A DNA stretch of 64,000 nucleotides from Rhodocyclus tenuis (GCF_014197755.1 NZ_JACIGE010000016.1:19937-83936), one strand, 5' to 3'. Positions 39,381 through 50,820 are shown, counted from the first letter of the stretch. Made by a program: numbers and translations. Notes: generated from the letters alone by a model not told the origin.

Positions 39381-39475
39381 CCGCGTCTGGCCAATATTCG
39401 ATATTTTCGCCAGGCAAGCGGTTTGAAACAGCGCCTCTGCAGCCTTTCCTGTTCAACTCTCGCTCCCTGAAAAGC

Positions 39476-39497
39476 AAAAAACCATCCCGCAGGATGG
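39476..39497 (-). terminator. Intrinsic terminator of phnA
   Basis: On the minus strand CCATCC, loop TGCG, GGATGG (39482-39497), then six T residues (39476-39481). Confidence 0.8.
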
Positions 39498-39568
39498 CTT
39501 TCGCTTGGCTGACATTGCGGCCGCGGCCGCGCCCAGCAGGCATCGGCAATTCCGACTGCCGCAGGCGC

Positions 39569-39907
39569 TTACGCCTTTTTCACGAATTCCGACTTCAGGC
39601 TCATCTGCCCGATGCCGTCGATCCTGCAGTCGATGTCGTGGTCGCCGTCGACCAGGCGGATGTTTTTCACTTTGGTGCCGACCTTGACTACCAACGAAGA
39701 TCCTTTAACCTTCAGGTCCTTGATCACCGTGACCGTGTCACCTTCCTGAAGGGCGTTGCCGTTGGCATCGTATACGACGCGTGGCTGATCGGTGCTTTCG
39801 CTGGCGGTACTTGACCATTCGTGCGCGCACTCGGGGCAAATGTAGGTGCCCTTGTCTTCGTAGGTGAATTCGGAATTACACTGCGGGCAATGGGGCAGGG
39901 TGCTCAT
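39569..39907 (-). CDS. phnA: PhnA/YjdM zinc-ribbon protein
   Basis: 112 residues. An N-terminal zinc ribbon with Cys7/Cys10 and Cys24/Cys27 precedes the PhnA domain, with [19 protein letters not shown] and [14 protein letters not shown] blocks. Despite the name it is not part of the phosphonate C-P lyase; its function is unclear. The start ATG 39907 ([14 protein letters not shown]) is supported by the family N-terminus; an upstream extension is unlikely. It stands alone with its own terminator. Confidence 0.92.
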   Translation of the reverse strand: MSTLPHCPQCNSEFTYEDKGTYICPECAHEWSSTASESTDQPRVVYDANGNALQEGDTVTVIKDLKVKGSSLVVKVGTKVKNIRLVDGDHDIDCRIDGIGQMSLKSEFVKKA

Positions 39908-40037
39908 GAAGGTCTTCCGGGAGGGGCGGGTCTGTGCCGGAATCGCCGGCAATACAGAGCACGCCAATGAAACGCAAAAATGGAACTTTGAAAAGCAAAA
40001 AGCCAACCCCGAAGGATTGGCTGAATGCTTGAATCTT

Positions 40038-40113
40038 TGGCTCCCCGACCTGGGCTCGAACCAGGGACCTACGGATTAACAGTCCGGCGCTCTACCGACT
40101 GAGCTATCGAGGA
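40038..40113 (-). tRNA. tRNA-Asn (anticodon GTT)
   Basis: 76 bases with the CCA end encoded. Acceptor stem TCCTCGA pairs with TCGGGGA (one G-U), discriminator G. D arm AGCTCAGTCGGTAGAGC, anticodon stem-loop CGGACTGTTAATCCG with anticodon GTT, T arm CTGGTTCGAGCCCAG. All invariant positions are present. Confidence 0.98.
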
Positions 40114-40127
40114 ACAACGAAGCGCGC

Positions 40128-40156
40128 ATGATAAAGATGGATTGCAGTTTCGTCAA
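40128..40156 (-). promoter_or_regulatory. Promoter of tRNA-Asn
   Basis: On the minus strand, -35 TTGACG (40151-40156), a 17-base spacer and -10 TATCAT (40128-40133). The start would be about 7-8 bases before the tRNA 5' end. It lies in the gap before the divergent AsmA-like gene. Confidence 0.7.
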
Positions 40157-40171
40157 CAATTCCGGGAAAAA

Positions 40172-41971
40172 ATGGATTCGTCTCTGATTTTCGAAAAAAC
40201 GGCGGCTGGCGAGGAGGCGATGCACCAGCGCACGCGCGTCGTTCAGCGCAACCAGCGCATGGTGCTTATCTTGGTTGACGGCAAGTCCAGCGTGGCCGAA
40301 CTGTGCACGCGCGCCGGCAACATGGAAATGGTCGAACGGGCACTGGCCGAGCTTGAACAGGGCGGATTCATTCAGGTACGGGCAGAAACCGGCTCGGCAT
40401 GGGAGCAGCGCCGGCAGGCGGTGCGAGAGATTGGCTCGGCGGCGCTGGAGCAGGTGTCGCAGTTTTCGACCTTCAGCCAGAAGCCGGCGGAGCTGAAGGC
40501 CAGGCGCAGTGAATCGCCGGCTGCCAGCGGCGCTGATGACAGTGCCAGGCCACCGGCCGCTGCGCGCGCGGAGCCGGGCTTGGCGGATCTGCCGGTCGAG
40601 GATATTTCCATTTTCGGTCTCGAACCCGATTTCAATCCGCCACCGGTTGCGCCTGCAGCGGCAGAGCCGCGCGGCGGTTTTCTCTCGGCGCTGCTGACGG
40701 GCAAGGGCTCCCCGGATAAGGTGCACATCAAGCCGATCCGGCGCGGCAATCGCGAGCCAGCGCTCGGCTGGCCGGCGCGCATCGGCCTGGCTGCGGGTGC
40801 TCTCGCCGTACTGCTCGGCTTGCTCGTATTTCTGTTCCCTTACGAGCGTTATCGTCCCGAGCTTGAAGCGAGCTTGTCGCGGCTGGCCGGACAGCCGGCA
40901 ACGGTCGGCGCGCTGCGTGTGAGTTTTTCACCAAGGCCCGCGCTGGAGCTCGACAACGTGCGCGTTGGCGCCGATGGCCACGCACTGCGCATTGGCGCCG
41001 TGCGCCTCGTGCCGACGCTTTCCGCGCTGGCCGGTGGCGACCCGGTCTTCCGTGAGCTGCGCATCACCGGCGCCAGCGTGCCGGCGGAGATGCTTGGCGT
41101 GCTGGCCTCTGTTTTCGGCAGCGGCATCAGTGGCAGCAATCTGCGTTTCGAACGGGTGATACTCGAAGGCCTTACTCTCGATCTCGGCGGCCTGACGCTG
41201 CCGGCGATGGACGGAGAGGTGCAGCGGGCGGCGGACGGCAGTTTCGCCACGTTAAATCTGCAAACACCCGGGCGCAGTCTGCAACTGACGGCGCAAGCGC
41301 GCGATGCGGCATTCGCGCTGACGCTTGAGGGCAGCAATTGGCGGCTGACGAACGCCTCGCCCTGGCTTTTCGACTCGCTCGTCGTCAAGGGCGTTCTCCA
41401 GGGGCGGGCTTTCGCCATCAGTGAAATGGAGTTGCGGCTGCTCGATGGCATTGTGCATGGCACGGCGCGTGTTGGCGGCGAGGCTACGCCCTTGCTCAGT
41501 GGCAGCATCGACTTCGAGCGCATCAGCGCGCGTCGCTTCGGTCAGGCACTCGGCCTTGGCGAACTGCTCGCCGGAGACATCGACGGGCGCTTGCAGTTTG
41601 TCGCACGGGCGGCTGAGTGGAGCGATCTGCCGGCAGCGCTGGAGGGCAGCGGCAGCGTCGCCGTCAAGCGCGGCAGCGTGATCGGCATCGACCTCGCCGA
41701 GGCGGCGCGGCGGGTATCGAAGAAAGCGGTGGTCGGTGGCTCGACGCGTTTCGAGCTGCTCACCGCCAACCTTCGTCTGACGCCGGATCTGGTGCGCTTC
41801 AATCCCTTGGTGGTCAGTTCCGGGCTGATGCAGTCGGTCGGCCGCCTTGATGTCGACCGGCAGCTCCGCCTCTCGGGCGCGATCGATATTGAAATGAAGG
41901 GAACGAACCGCCTGCGCGTGCCGATGAGTTTTGCCGGCACACTGCGTTCGCCTGAACTCGATCTGCGCTAG
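40172..41971 (+). CDS. Membrane protein: winged-helix-like N-terminus fused to an AsmA-like domain
   Basis: 599 residues in three parts. Residues 1-75 form a small helical/winged-helix-like domain (GEEAMHQRTRVVQRNQRMVLILVDG, then ELCTRAG and LAELEQGGFI), seen at the N-terminus of various betaproteobacterial proteins. A Pro/Ala-rich linker runs to about 200. One membrane helix (204-224) leads to a C-terminal AsmA-like beta-rich domain: repeated LELDNVRVG, LTLDLGGLTLPAMDG, GSIDFERISARR, GRLQFVARA, then GVxxRxxx-like SGAIDIEMKG. AsmA-family proteins act in lipid traffic to the outer membrane. Topology would place the first domain in the cytoplasm and the AsmA part in the periplasm. Start ATG 40172 with GGGAAA upstream. 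Confidence 0.75.
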   Translation: MDSSLIFEKTAAGEEAMHQRTRVVQRNQRMVLILVDGKSSVAELCTRAGNMEMVERALAELEQGGFIQVRAETGSAWEQRRQAVREIGSAALEQVSQFSTFSQKPAELKARRSESPAASGADDSARPPAAARAEPGLADLPVEDISIFGLEPDFNPPPVAPAAAEPRGGFLSALLTGKGSPDKVHIKPIRRGNREPALGWPARIGLAAGALAVLLGLLVFLFPYERYRPELEASLSRLAGQPATVGALRVSFSPRPALELDNVRVGADGHALRIGAVRLVPTLSALAGGDPVFRELRITGASVPAEMLGVLASVFGSGISGSNLRFERVILEGLTLDLGGLTLPAMDGEVQRAADGSFATLNLQTPGRSLQLTAQARDAAFALTLEGSNWRLTNASPWLFDSLVVKGVLQGRAFAISEMELRLLDGIVHGTARVGGEATPLLSGSIDFERISARRFGQALGLGELLAGDIDGRLQFVARAAEWSDLPAALEGSGSVAVKRGSVIGIDLAEAARRVSKKAVVGGSTRFELLTANLRLTPDLVRFNPLVVSSGLMQSVGRLDVDRQLRLSGAIDIEMKGTNRLRVPMSFAGTLRSPELDLR

Positions 41972-41982
41972 CTTGAAACGAA

Positions 41983-42019
41983 AACGCCGGCTGCGAGGGC
42001 GTTCCCCGCAGCCGGCGTT
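41983..42019. terminator. Bidirectional terminator between convergent genes
   Basis: AACGCCGGCTGCG (41983-41995) pairs perfectly with CGCAGCCGGCGTT (42007-42019) across an 11-base loop. Preceded by AAAA (serving the minus strand as TTTT) and followed by TTCTG. Confidence 0.8.
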
Positions 42020-42038
42020 CTGATTGGCAAGGCTTCGC

Positions 42039-43241
42039 TCAGAGCACCGCGGCGATCGCGTCGGCGACGTAGTCGATGTTCTTGGTGTTGAGCGCTGCCA
42101 GGCAGATACGGCCGGTGCTGACGGCGTAGATGCCGTATTCCGCCTTCAGCCGTTCGACCTGCGCCGCCGACAGGCCGGTGTAGGAGAACATGCCGCGCTG
42201 GCGGACGACGAAGGAGAAGTCCTGCGCGACGCCGCGCGCGGCCAGCTTGTCGACCAGACCCGTGCGCATCGCGCGGATGCGCAGGCGCATGCCGGCGAGT
42301 TCGTCTTCCCACTGCTGGCGCAGTTCGGTGCTGGCGAGAACACTGGCGACGATGGCGCCGCCGTGCGTCGGCGGGTTGGAGTAGTTGGTGCGGATGACGC
42401 GCTTCAACTGCGACAGCACGCGTGCGGACTCGTCGCGCGTGGCGGTGACGATCGACAGTGCGCCGACGCGTTCGCCGTAGAGCGAGAACGACTTCGAGAA
42501 CGAACTGGAGACGAAGAACTGCAGGCCGGACGCGGCGAACAGGTCGAGTGCGACCTTGTCTTCGGTAATGCCGTCGGCGAAGCCCTGGTAGGCCATGTCG
42601 ATGAAGGCGACCAGATTGCGTTCGCGGATCGCTGCGATCACTTCCGCCCATTGCGCAGCGTCGAGGTCGGCGCCGGTCGGGTTGTGACAGCAGGCGTGCA
42701 ACAGGACGATCGAGCCGGGCGTCAGCGTAGCCAGACAGGCCTTCATCGCCGCGAAATCGACGCCGCGCGTGGCAGCGTCGTAGTAGGGGTAGGTGGCGAC
42801 CGGGAAACCGGCGGCTTCGAACAGCGCACGGTGGTTTTCCCAGCTCGGGTCGCTGATGTAGACGGTGGCGTTCGGCAGCAGCTGCTTCAGATAGTCGGCG
42901 CCGATCTTCAGCGCGCCGGTACCGCCGAGCGCCTGCGCGGTGACTACACGGCCATCGGCGAGCAGCGCCGAGTCGGCGCCGAAGATCAGCTTCTGCACGC
43001 CCTGGTTGTACGCCGGCGTGCCTTCGATCGGCTGATAGCCGCGCGGCGGGGCAGCTTCGAGGCGCGTCTTTTCGGCGGCGCGGACGGCGCCGAGCAGCGG
43101 GATCTTGCCGTTGTCGTCGAAATAGACGCCGACGCCGAGGTTGACCTTGGTCGTGCGCGTATCGGCGTTGAAGGATTCGTTGAGGCCGAGGATCGGGTCG
43201 CGCGGAGCCATCTCCACGGCGGCGAAAATCGAGGAAGTCAT
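42039..43241 (-). CDS. tyrB: Aspartate/aromatic amino acid aminotransferase
   Basis: This class I PLP transaminase of 400 residues has the PLP lysine in [16 protein letters not shown]. The asparagine/proline segment [19 protein letters not shown] and the substrate-binding arginine region [12 protein letters not shown] are present. The protein is of AspC/TyrB type; which substrate is preferred cannot be told from sequence alone. It is divergent from uvrB. Confidence 0.9.
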   Translation of the reverse strand: MTSSIFAAVEMAPRDPILGLNESFNADTRTTKVNLGVGVYFDDNGKIPLLGAVRAAEKTRLEAAPPRGYQPIEGTPAYNQGVQKLIFGADSALLADGRVVTAQALGGTGALKIGADYLKQLLPNATVYISDPSWENHRALFEAAGFPVATYPYYDAATRGVDFAAMKACLATLTPGSIVLLHACCHNPTGADLDAAQWAEVIAAIRERNLVAFIDMAYQGFADGITEDKVALDLFAASGLQFFVSSSFSKSFSLYGERVGALSIVTATRDESARVLSQLKRVIRTNYSNPPTHGGAIVASVLASTELRQQWEDELAGMRLRIRAMRTGLVDKLAARGVAQDFSFVVRQRGMFSYTGLSAAQVERLKAEYGIYAVSTGRICLAALNTKNIDYVADAIAAVL

Positions 43242-43417
43242 TAGCGCTCCTGTTGGCGCAAGTGCACGCCGTTAGTGCAGCGCGCCGGCGACGGCCAAAA
43301 GACGCCGTGCTTCGCGCCGCGATTTACGAAATAATGCGGAACCTCCGGCTGCCGCCTGGCGCCCAATGCGAGGTTGCCATCCGGCCAGCCGGCCGTGAAA
43401 AACCCGCGAATTCTACC

Positions 43418-45592
<2,175 letters not shown>

Positions 45593-45679
45593 TTGATGAT
45601 CGGTCCGCTGGCGTCACCACACTGGCAGGACTCCCCCCGTTACAGGTCCTTACACAAGGCGGTAGGCCACACTCCCGGC

Positions 45680-45711
45680 AAGCGCGTTATTGGCTCAGAA
45701 CGCGCGCTTTT
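45680..45711 (+). terminator. Possible terminator or leader hairpin
   Basis: AAGCGCGTT (45680-45688) pairs with AACGCGCGCTT (45699-45709) with a two-base bulge, followed by TTTT overlapping the arm. It may end uvrB or belong to the leader of the next gene. Confidence 0.35.
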
Positions 45712-45735
45712 ACGAGTTTTGTCAGGAGAGTGATC

Positions 45736-46197
45736 ATGAAGAAGATGTGTATTCCGGCCCTGTGTGCCGCCGCGCTGTGCAGTGCCAGTGCCTTTGCCGA
45801 TCCTGGCGGCTGGTATGGGCCCTACGACGGGCCGCGCTACGCACCGCCGCCGCACCACCATCACTACCAGCGCGGCTACGCTTATCAAGCGCCGGTGGTC
45901 GTCTATCAGGCGCCGCCGGTGGTCTATCACGCACCGCCACCGCCGCGCGTGATCTATCAGGAGCGTTACGTCTACCCTGAACGCCAGTACTACGACTATC
46001 GCGCTGCGCCGCCTTACTACGAGCGCAATCGCGGCTACTACCCGCAAGGGAACGGCAACCGCGTCGCCGGTCAGGCGATTGGCGCCGTCGCCGGCGGCAT
46101 CATCGGCAATCAGGTGGGCAGCGGCAACGGTCGCGTCGTCGCCACGGCGCTGGGCGCGGTGATCGGTTCGGTCGTCGGCGGCAATCTGAGCGATTGA
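45736..46197 (+). CDS. Exported glycine-zipper protein
   Basis: 153 residues. A signal peptide (1-22, ending ASAFA) is followed by a Tyr/Pro/His-rich low-complexity region (PPPHHHHYQRG, VVYQAPPVVYHAPPPP) and a C-terminal glycine zipper (AGQAIGAVAGGIIGNQVGSGNGR and ATALGAVIGSVVGG), as in 17-kDa surface antigen/SlyB-like outer-membrane proteins. There is no lipobox. AGGAG at 45722-45727 favours ATG 45736. Function is unknown, probably envelope integrity or a membrane-associated oligomer. Confidence 0.82.
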   Translation: MKKMCIPALCAAALCSASAFADPGGWYGPYDGPRYAPPPHHHHYQRGYAYQAPVVVYQAPPVVYHAPPPPRVIYQERYVYPERQYYDYRAAPPYYERNRGYYPQGNGNRVAGQAIGAVAGGIIGNQVGSGNGRVVATALGAVIGSVVGGNLSD

Positions 46198-46267
46198 TCT
46201 TCCCGGCTTCTCCTCGCAGAATCGCCCCTTGGCGAAGCAGCTTCAGTTCCTTTGACGAGGGGATTTC

Positions 46268-47401
46268 ATGGCAGCGAAGCTTGGGAAGAATGCGCCACCG
46301 GCGGAGGCTCCTCCGGTGGCAGAAGTGCAACGTGCGGAGGCCGGCGCTATTCCAGAACCAGTGCGCGCGAGCGCCGGCGGCGACATCGGACCAATCGACA
46401 GCGCCGGCCATGTCGAGGATTTCGCGGTGGACGAGTCCATTGCCGCCGCGCGTCAGCAAAAAATCAATGCAATCAAGGACGTTCTTTCGGGTGTTGGGCC
46501 CGAAGAAGCCAGTGGCTTGCTCAAGGAGTTGCTGAAACAGCAGCGGCCGCTGCTCAAACCGCGCAAGGCGCCCGATGACGAACTGTCGCCCGACTGGCGC
46601 AAGGGCGGCTATCCGTACAAGAACCTGATGTCGCGCAGCGCCTACGAGCGCGAGAAGTACCGCTTGCAGGTCGAACTGCTCAAGCTGCAGGCCTGGGTGA
46701 AGGAAACCGGGCAGAAGGTGGTGATCCTCTTCGAGGGCCGCGACGCGGCGGGCAAGGGCGGCACCATCAAGCGCTTCATGGAGCACCTGAATCCGCGTGG
46801 CGCGCGCGTCGTCGCGCTGGAAAAACCGAGCGAGATCGAGCGCGGCCAGTGGTATTTCCAGCGCTATGTGCAGCACCTGCCGACGGCGGGCGAAATCGTG
46901 TTGTTCGACCGCTCCTGGTATAACCGCGCCGGCGTCGAGCGCGTGATGGGCTTCTGCACCGATCAGGAATACCGCGAGTTCATGCGTCAGGCGCCCGAAT
47001 TCGAACGCATGATGGTGCGCAACAACATCCACCTGATCAAGTTCTGGTTCTCGGTCAGCCGCGACGCGCAGCGGCAGCGCTTCAAGGAGCGCGAGGTGCA
47101 TCCGCTCAAGCAGTGGAAGCTGTCGCCGATCGACCTCGCTTCGCTCGACAAGTGGGACGACTACACCGAAGCCAAGGAGGCGATGTTCTTCGCCACCGAT
47201 ACCGCCGATTCGCCGTGGACGGTGATCAAGTCCGACTGCAAGAAGCGCGCGCGCCTCAATGCCTTGCGCTACATCCTGCACCGCCTGCCCTACGGGAACA
47301 AGGACGCCGACCGTATCGGCCCGCTCGATCCGATGATCGTCGGCCGCGCCAACGTGGTGTACGAGCGCGGCGAGAAGAAGGTTGGCGTGCCGCTGATCTG
47401 A
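46268..47401 (+). CDS. ppk2: Polyphosphate kinase 2
   Basis: This P-loop kinase of 377 residues has Walker A GRDAAGKGG (157-165), lid/Walker B FDRSWYNRAGVERVMGF and the PPK2 block GKGGTIKRFMEHLNPRGARVVAL. It uses polyphosphate to phosphorylate nucleotides (class I, single domain, usually GDP or ADP). About 100 N-terminal residues are variable, Ala/Pro-rich, then helical. GAGGGG precedes the ATG. The exopolyphosphatase gene ppx lies 5.7 kb downstream. Confidence 0.93.
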   Translation: MAAKLGKNAPPAEAPPVAEVQRAEAGAIPEPVRASAGGDIGPIDSAGHVEDFAVDESIAAARQQKINAIKDVLSGVGPEEASGLLKELLKQQRPLLKPRKAPDDELSPDWRKGGYPYKNLMSRSAYEREKYRLQVELLKLQAWVKETGQKVVILFEGRDAAGKGGTIKRFMEHLNPRGARVVALEKPSEIERGQWYFQRYVQHLPTAGEIVLFDRSWYNRAGVERVMGFCTDQEYREFMRQAPEFERMMVRNNIHLIKFWFSVSRDAQRQRFKEREVHPLKQWKLSPIDLASLDKWDDYTEAKEAMFFATDTADSPWTVIKSDCKKRARLNALRYILHRLPYGNKDADRIGPLDPMIVGRANVVYERGEKKVGVPLI

Positions 47402-47460
47402 TGGCTGAAAGATCAGCGCCGTGCAACCGGGCTCGACGCCGCCGCGCCCCTGCCGTGCGG

Positions 47461-48600
47461 CTATTCTCGATGATAAGGCAGGTGCCGCGCCATTTCCGCC
47501 GCGTAATCCTGCACCGTGTCGTCCTCGCGACGAATGAAGTCGGCGAGTGCGTTGCGCATGCGCGGATCAGCGATCCAGAACGCTGACCACGTTGCGCTCG
47601 GTTCGAAGCCGCGCGCCAGCTTGTGTTCGCCTTGTGCGCCGGCCTCGAAGCGGCTCAGGCCCTTGGCGATCGCGTAGTCGATTCCCTGGTAGTAGCTCAG
47701 CTCGAAATGCAGGCCGGGGCAGTCGATGTCGCTGCCCCAGTGGCGACCGTAGAGGACGCGGTCGCTGCGGTAGCAGATTGCCGAGGCGACCGGCTGCTCG
47801 TCGCGCCAGGCGATGAACACCACCATGCGCCGTCCGAGTTCGCGACCGACGCGTTGGAAGAAGTCGAGCGGGAAGGCCGGATGGTTGCCGTAGCGCGTGA
47901 AAGTGTCGCGATAGTGGCGGTGCAGCGCCTGCCACAGCGTCGCGTCGATCTCGTCGCCGTGGCGCGTTTCGATGCGCAGTCCAGCTTCTGCCACGGCACG
48001 TTGTTCGCGCCTGATTTTCTTGCGTTTTTCAGCAGAGAAGCTGGCCAGAAAGTCAGCGAAGTCGCTGTAGCCACGGTTGATCCAGTGGAACTGCACGCCG
48101 CGGCGCAAGAGCAGGCCGGCATCGGCGAGGAGCGTGCGCTCGGCTTCGTTCACGAACAGGCATTGCCACGAAGAAGCGTGGCATTCGGCAGCGACTTCGA
48201 TCGCCGCCCGGATCAAGGCCGGGCGCAGCGCGGCCGGGGCGTCGCCACGCGCCAGCAGGCGCGGTCCCGGCGACGGCGTGAACGGAATGCCACTGACCAG
48301 CTTCGGGTAATAGTCGAGGCCAGCGCGCTGCCAGGTGGGCGGCCAGTTCCAGTCGCGCGAGAAATCGCCGAATGAATGCTGGCGCAGATAGAGCGGCAAC
48401 AGGCCGGCAAGGCGCCCGTCGCTTTCGCGCAGCGCCAGATGCAGCGGCTGCCAGGCCAGTTCCGGTGAGGCGGCGCCGCTCTCTTCTGCGGCAGCGAGGA
48501 ATTCGCGGCTGCTGAACGGGTCGCCGCCAGTGGCGAGTTGCTGCCATTCTTCGGCCGGCAGGTCGCCGGCAGCCGCGAGGAGCTTGACCCGGTAACTCAT
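47461..48600 (-). CDS. FemAB/GNAT-like acyltransferase (Peptidogalycan_b family)
   Basis: This protein of 379 residues belongs to the family annotated as peptidogalycan biosynthesis or COG3146. It has two GNAT folds in tandem, as FemAB proteins do. Recognisable segments: WNWPPTWQRAGLDYYPKLVSGIPFTP, SFSAEKRKKIRREQRAV, SAICYRSDRVLYGRHWGSD, LHFELSYYQGIDYAI and GAQGEHKLARGFEP. The substrate is unknown. It lies 38 bases downstream of hflX on the same strand. Confidence 0.8.
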   Translation of the reverse strand: MSYRVKLLAAAGDLPAEEWQQLATGGDPFSSREFLAAAEESGAASPELAWQPLHLALRESDGRLAGLLPLYLRQHSFGDFSRDWNWPPTWQRAGLDYYPKLVSGIPFTPSPGPRLLARGDAPAALRPALIRAAIEVAAECHASSWQCLFVNEAERTLLADAGLLLRRGVQFHWINRGYSDFADFLASFSAEKRKKIRREQRAVAEAGLRIETRHGDEIDATLWQALHRHYRDTFTRYGNHPAFPLDFFQRVGRELGRRMVVFIAWRDEQPVASAICYRSDRVLYGRHWGSDIDCPGLHFELSYYQGIDYAIAKGLSRFEAGAQGEHKLARGFEPSATWSAFWIADPRMRNALADFIRREDDTVQDYAAEMARHLPYHRE

Positions 48601-48637
48601 CGCAGACGCTGACGACCGGGACGAGCTTCCGCCGCGC

Positions 48638-49993
48638 TTACGGCAACTGCGCGAGGCGTTCGCGCAGGCTGTCCACCGCTGCCGCTTCGCCGCGCACGTG
48701 AAAGTGCGCGCCGTCCGGCTCGGCGCGCTCGTCGATCACCTGGCAGCTGGCGTAGATGGCGCCACGCAGCTGCTGCGCGGTCCACGGCAGGAACAGTTCG
48801 GCCTCGACCAGATCCTGCTGGAAGAAGGTGACGATGCGCTGGTGCAGCCGCGCCACATCGTCCGGCCGGCGCGCGCTCATCACCACGCAGCCCGGGTACT
48901 GCTCGAGCAGTGCAGCCTCACGTTCGGCCTGCGCCGCGGCGTCGCCGACGTGGTCGATCTTGTTGAAGATGCGCAGGCGCGGCAGCGCGTCGGCGTCGAT
49001 TTCGGCGAGCACCGTGTCGGTGACTTCGAGCTGGCGCTGGAAGCCGGGATCGCTGGCGTCGATCACGTGCAGCAACAGGCCGGCGTCGAGCGCCTCGTCG
49101 AGCGTCGATTTGAACGAGGCCACCAAGCCGTGCGGCAGGTTCTTGATGAAGCCGACGGTGTCGCTGACCAGCACGCGCGGCACGCTTTCCGGGTAGAGCG
49201 TGCGCACGGTGGTGTCGAGCGTGGCAAAGAGCTTGTTGGCGACGAGCACCTCGCTGCCGGTCAGCGCGCGCATCAGCGTCGATTTGCCGGCATTGGTATA
49301 GCCGACCAGCGCCACGCTGGCCAGCCCCTGGCGCTCCTGGCGGCGCGCGCGCTGCGTCTTGCGCTCGGCCTCCATGGCGACGATTTCCAGTTGCAACTCG
49401 GCGATGCGGTCGCGGATCTTGCGCCGGTCGAGTTCGGTATGCGATTCACCGGCACCACGGCCGCCGACGCCGCTGCGCTGCCGACCCTGCGGCCCGGCCA
49501 GCTTGGCCGCCTCGCGCAGGCGCGGCGCCATGTAACCGAGCCGCGCGATCTCGACCTGCGCCTTGGCCGCACGCGAGCGCGCGTTGCGGTGGAAGATCTC
49601 GAGGATGACCATGGTGCGGTCCATCACCTCGCAGCCGGTCTCCTTTTCGAGATTGCGTGCCTGCGAAGGCGAAATTTCGTGGTCGACGAAGAGTGCTTCG
49701 ATTTTCTGCGTCGCCCTGGCGGCGGGTGGCGCAACGGGGTCTTCGTCGTCCTCGTGGCCGCTGTCGATGTTGGCGAAGCAGCGGATTTCCTCGCGCTTGC
49801 CGACGCCGAGATAGCCGGTGGTATCGAAGCCGGCGCGCTTCTGCGTGAATGTTTCGACGACGGTATAGCCGAGCGTCTTCGCCAGCTCGCGCAACTCGGT
49901 CAGCGAGGCTTCGAACTCCAGATCGCTGACGTTGGGCAGTTGCACCGAGGCGGCGATGGCGTATACGGGTTTTTCTTTGACTTCGGCAGACAT
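48638..49993 (-). CDS. hflX: GTPase HflX
   Basis: This ribosome-associated GTPase of 451 residues splits stalled ribosomes under stress. The N-terminal HflX domain ends with the glycine-rich GVGGRGAGESHTELDRR loop. The G domain has G1 GYTNAGKST, G2 in FATLDTT, G3 DTVGFI and G4 NKID. An acidic insert (DSGHEDDEDP, near residue 80) lengthens the first domain. Unlike in many proteobacteria, it is not next to hfq. Confidence 0.94.
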   Translation of the reverse strand: MSAEVKEKPVYAIAASVQLPNVSDLEFEASLTELRELAKTLGYTVVETFTQKRAGFDTTGYLGVGKREEIRCFANIDSGHEDDEDPVAPPAARATQKIEALFVDHEISPSQARNLEKETGCEVMDRTMVILEIFHRNARSRAAKAQVEIARLGYMAPRLREAAKLAGPQGRQRSGVGGRGAGESHTELDRRKIRDRIAELQLEIVAMEAERKTQRARRQERQGLASVALVGYTNAGKSTLMRALTGSEVLVANKLFATLDTTVRTLYPESVPRVLVSDTVGFIKNLPHGLVASFKSTLDEALDAGLLLHVIDASDPGFQRQLEVTDTVLAEIDADALPRLRIFNKIDHVGDAAAQAEREAALLEQYPGCVVMSARRPDDVARLHQRIVTFFQQDLVEAELFLPWTAQQLRGAIYASCQVIDERAEPDGAHFHVRGEAAAVDSLRERLAQLP

Positions 49994-50096
49994 GCGGGGC
50001 GGGCTTCTTTCGGGTGGGTAAGGGCAGATAGTACCTGCTGAAAGCCATAGTCTGCAGTGGTTCGGTCAGCTGGCGCCGTTGCGACGACGGCCGCCA

Positions 50097-50480
50097 TCAG
50101 CGGGCAGCGCTCGTTCTACGCAGCCAGGCGGCGAAGTCGGTTTCGGGAAGTTCGCCGGCGGCCAGGGCGAGCATCTGGCTCAAGGCGTCAGCCTGGCTTG
50201 CTGCCAGACGAAAACCGTTCATTCGCAGGAAAAGACCGGCGGCAAGAAAGCCGGCGCGCTTGTTGCCGTCGATAAAGGGATGGTTTCGCGACAAGCCGAA
50301 AGCGTAAGCGGCCGCGCAGTCGAATACATCCGGATTGCCGTAGGCGGCGAGGTTTTCCGGGCGGCCCAAGGCTGATTCAAGCAGCCCTTCGTCGCGCAGC
50401 CCCGAAGCGCCACCGTGGATGGCCAGACTTTCCTCGTGTAGCAGCAGGAGTGCGCGGCGATTGATCCAGAGGAAGTTCAT
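50097..50480 (-). CDS. Doc-type (Fic family) toxin
   Basis: 127 residues with the Fic/Doc active-site motif HPFIDGNKR (His67 to Arg75) and the N-terminal death-on-curing helix region (LLLLHEESLAIHGGASGLRDEGLLESAL). Doc toxins phosphorylate EF-Tu and stop translation. Its start overlaps the stop of the upstream antitoxin by four bases (ATGA), the usual toxin-antitoxin arrangement. All core residues are present, so it is probably active. Confidence 0.9.
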   Translation of the reverse strand: MNFLWINRRALLLLHEESLAIHGGASGLRDEGLLESALGRPENLAAYGNPDVFDCAAAYAFGLSRNHPFIDGNKRAGFLAAGLFLRMNGFRLAASQADALSQMLALAAGELPETDFAAWLRRTSAAR

Positions 50481-50701
50481 TTCGCCAGTGCGCGAAAGGT
50501 GTCGCGGAATTCGTGCATGAATTCGCGTCCTTCAGCAAGCTGCTCTTCGATGGCCGGGTCGTAAGGCGAAAGAACAAAGCCTTGTGGCGATTCCGTCAGA
50601 TAGACCGTGTCGCCTTTTTCCACGCGAAGAAGCGCCAAGGCCTCTTTCGGCAGCACCACGCCAACAGAATTGCCGATCTGGGTGAGTTTCAGGCTGAACA
50701 T
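50477..50701 (-). CDS. AbrB/MazE-type antitoxin of the Doc pair
   Basis: 74 residues. The N-terminal swapped-hairpin DNA-binding domain (LTQIGNSVGVVLPKEALALLRVEKGD) has the SpoVT-AbrB pattern GNSxGVxLPK. The C-terminal half (EEQLAEGREFMHEFRDTFRAL) would wrap the toxin. Such antitoxins repress their own operon; an inverted repeat lies just upstream. Confidence 0.88.
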   Translation of the reverse strand: MFSLKLTQIGNSVGVVLPKEALALLRVEKGDTVYLTESPQGFVLSPYDPAIEEQLAEGREFMHEFRDTFRALAK

Positions 50702-50714
50702 GGTGGACTCCGGT

Positions 50715-50733
50715 GTAATTACGCTTGTAATAC
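50715..50733 (-). promoter_or_regulatory. Possible operator of the toxin-antitoxin operon
   Basis: The inverted repeat ATTAC-GCTT-GTAAT (50718-50731) lies 17-30 bases before the antitoxin ATG, within an AT-rich patch. It is a reasonable binding site for the AbrB-type antitoxin. Confidence 0.45.
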
Positions 50734-50820
50734 TATGCCCTAAGCGGGCGCCGGGCAAGTCGTCGGGCGGGATGGTGCGCCCGGTGCCTTGAACACTGGC
50801 GCTGGTCGGCGCAGGCCTTG

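Larger units (their letters stand above)
39222..39475. other. Intergenic region after typA with repeats and palindromes
   Basis: No gene seen. It holds the typA terminator, an 18-base perfect palindrome CTGGCCTGGCCAGGCCAG (39319-39336) and three adjacent 10-base repeats (39351-39380). Confidence 0.6.
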
